Assembly: GCA_002335355.1 (NCBI GenBank)
Contig: DCTD01000027.1
Span: forward strand, 10,938 to 16,412
DNA: 5,475 nucleotides
From: Patescibacteria group bacterium UBA1449
GTDB lineage: Bacteria > Patescibacteriota > Microgenomatia > UBA1400 > UBA1449
Direction of reading: 5' to 3'
A model generated the notes under the pieces. That model made no database searches. It was not told where the DNA came from and worked only from the letters and a program-made list of their open reading frames with translations. The stretch's first letter is position 1. Each line of letters starts with the position of its first letter. Positions 5,357 through 5,475 of this stretch are shown piece after piece. Both the position numbers and the translations under genes were made by a program.

Positions 5357-5475
5357 ATGAACTCCACTGATTTGGTTGATGCACTCAAGAACCGGTATAA
5401 CGCAGCTGCCTGGCAAGAAACAACAACGGGCAATACTGTTTTGTTGCTGCGTGAAGTGATGGTTGCAGCACAAGT
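5357..5475 (+). CDS. Start of an unidentified gene (3' end outside window)
   Basis: ATG 5357 opens a frame that stays open to the window edge, giving about 39 codons plus a partial one: it begins MNSTDLVDALKNRYNAAAW and continues QETTTGNTVLLLREVMVAAQ. It lies 12 nt after the TAA of the barrel-protein gene and in the same reading frame, so it is almost certainly the fourth operon gene. The visible part looks like amphipathic helices of a soluble protein, with no signal peptide and no motif I recognise. No Shine-Dalgarno is present; translation may be by reinitiation. A sugar-related role is suggested only by position. The visible N-terminus does not look like the GH130 starts I would expect, so it should not be named as such. 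Confidence 0.6.
   Translation, partial: MNSTDLVDALKNRYNAAAWQETTTGNTVLLLREVMVAAQ

Noticed and set aside
5179..5433. Minus-strand frame across the end of the barrel-protein gene
   Set aside because: It is antisense to the conserved GGCHDGL and GAES blocks and has no recognisable motif.

Overview
The window reads as a gene-dense stretch of a bacterial genome using the standard code (TGA and TAA act as stops; one predicted frame ends in TGA inside an ATGA start/stop overlap). Base composition is moderately AT-rich. The first gene recalls a CcdA/DsbD-like membrane protein family that I associate with Candidate Phyla Radiation (Patescibacteria, especially Microgenomates-type) genomes. Short intergenic gaps, overlapping genes and an apparent absence of Shine-Dalgarno sequences fit such a small genome. 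This placement is inference from memory, not a search result.

Left part (1-1262): the 3' two-thirds or so of a polytopic membrane protein gene on the + strand, converging with and overlapping by 29 nt an FkbM-family methyltransferase gene on the - strand. Middle (1263-1363): a 101-bp divergent intergenic region with an imperfect inverted repeat and a weak -10-like box. Next (1364-1936): a YdjM-type membrane-bound predicted metal-dependent hydrolase on the + strand.

Right part (about 1950-5475): a sugar-chain operon on the + strand. A good sigma70-like promoter (TTGATT, 17 bp, TATAAA) at 1950-1978 precedes four tightly packed genes: an atypical GT-B glycosyltransferase (2033-3391), a canonical family-4 glycosyltransferase with an intact EX7E motif (3291-4322, overlapping the previous gene by 101 nt), an alpha/alpha-barrel glycosidase-like protein (4319-5344, ATGA overlap), and the start of an unidentified gene (5357 to the window edge). 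The two transferases are predicted cytosolic. They probably make or modify a short glycan or glycoside from nucleotide-sugar donors, while the barrel protein probably handles the same product. From memory, relatives of these three families travel together with GH130 beta-mannoside phosphorylase-like genes, so a mannoside product is the leading guess; no GH130 gene is visible here.

The most unusual points are the long out-of-phase overlap between the two transferase genes, where a one-base shift at an AAAA run would give a neat earlier stop, and the replacement of both EX7E glutamates in the first transferase. I see no tRNA, rRNA, CRISPR array, insertion sequence or convincing intrinsic terminator.
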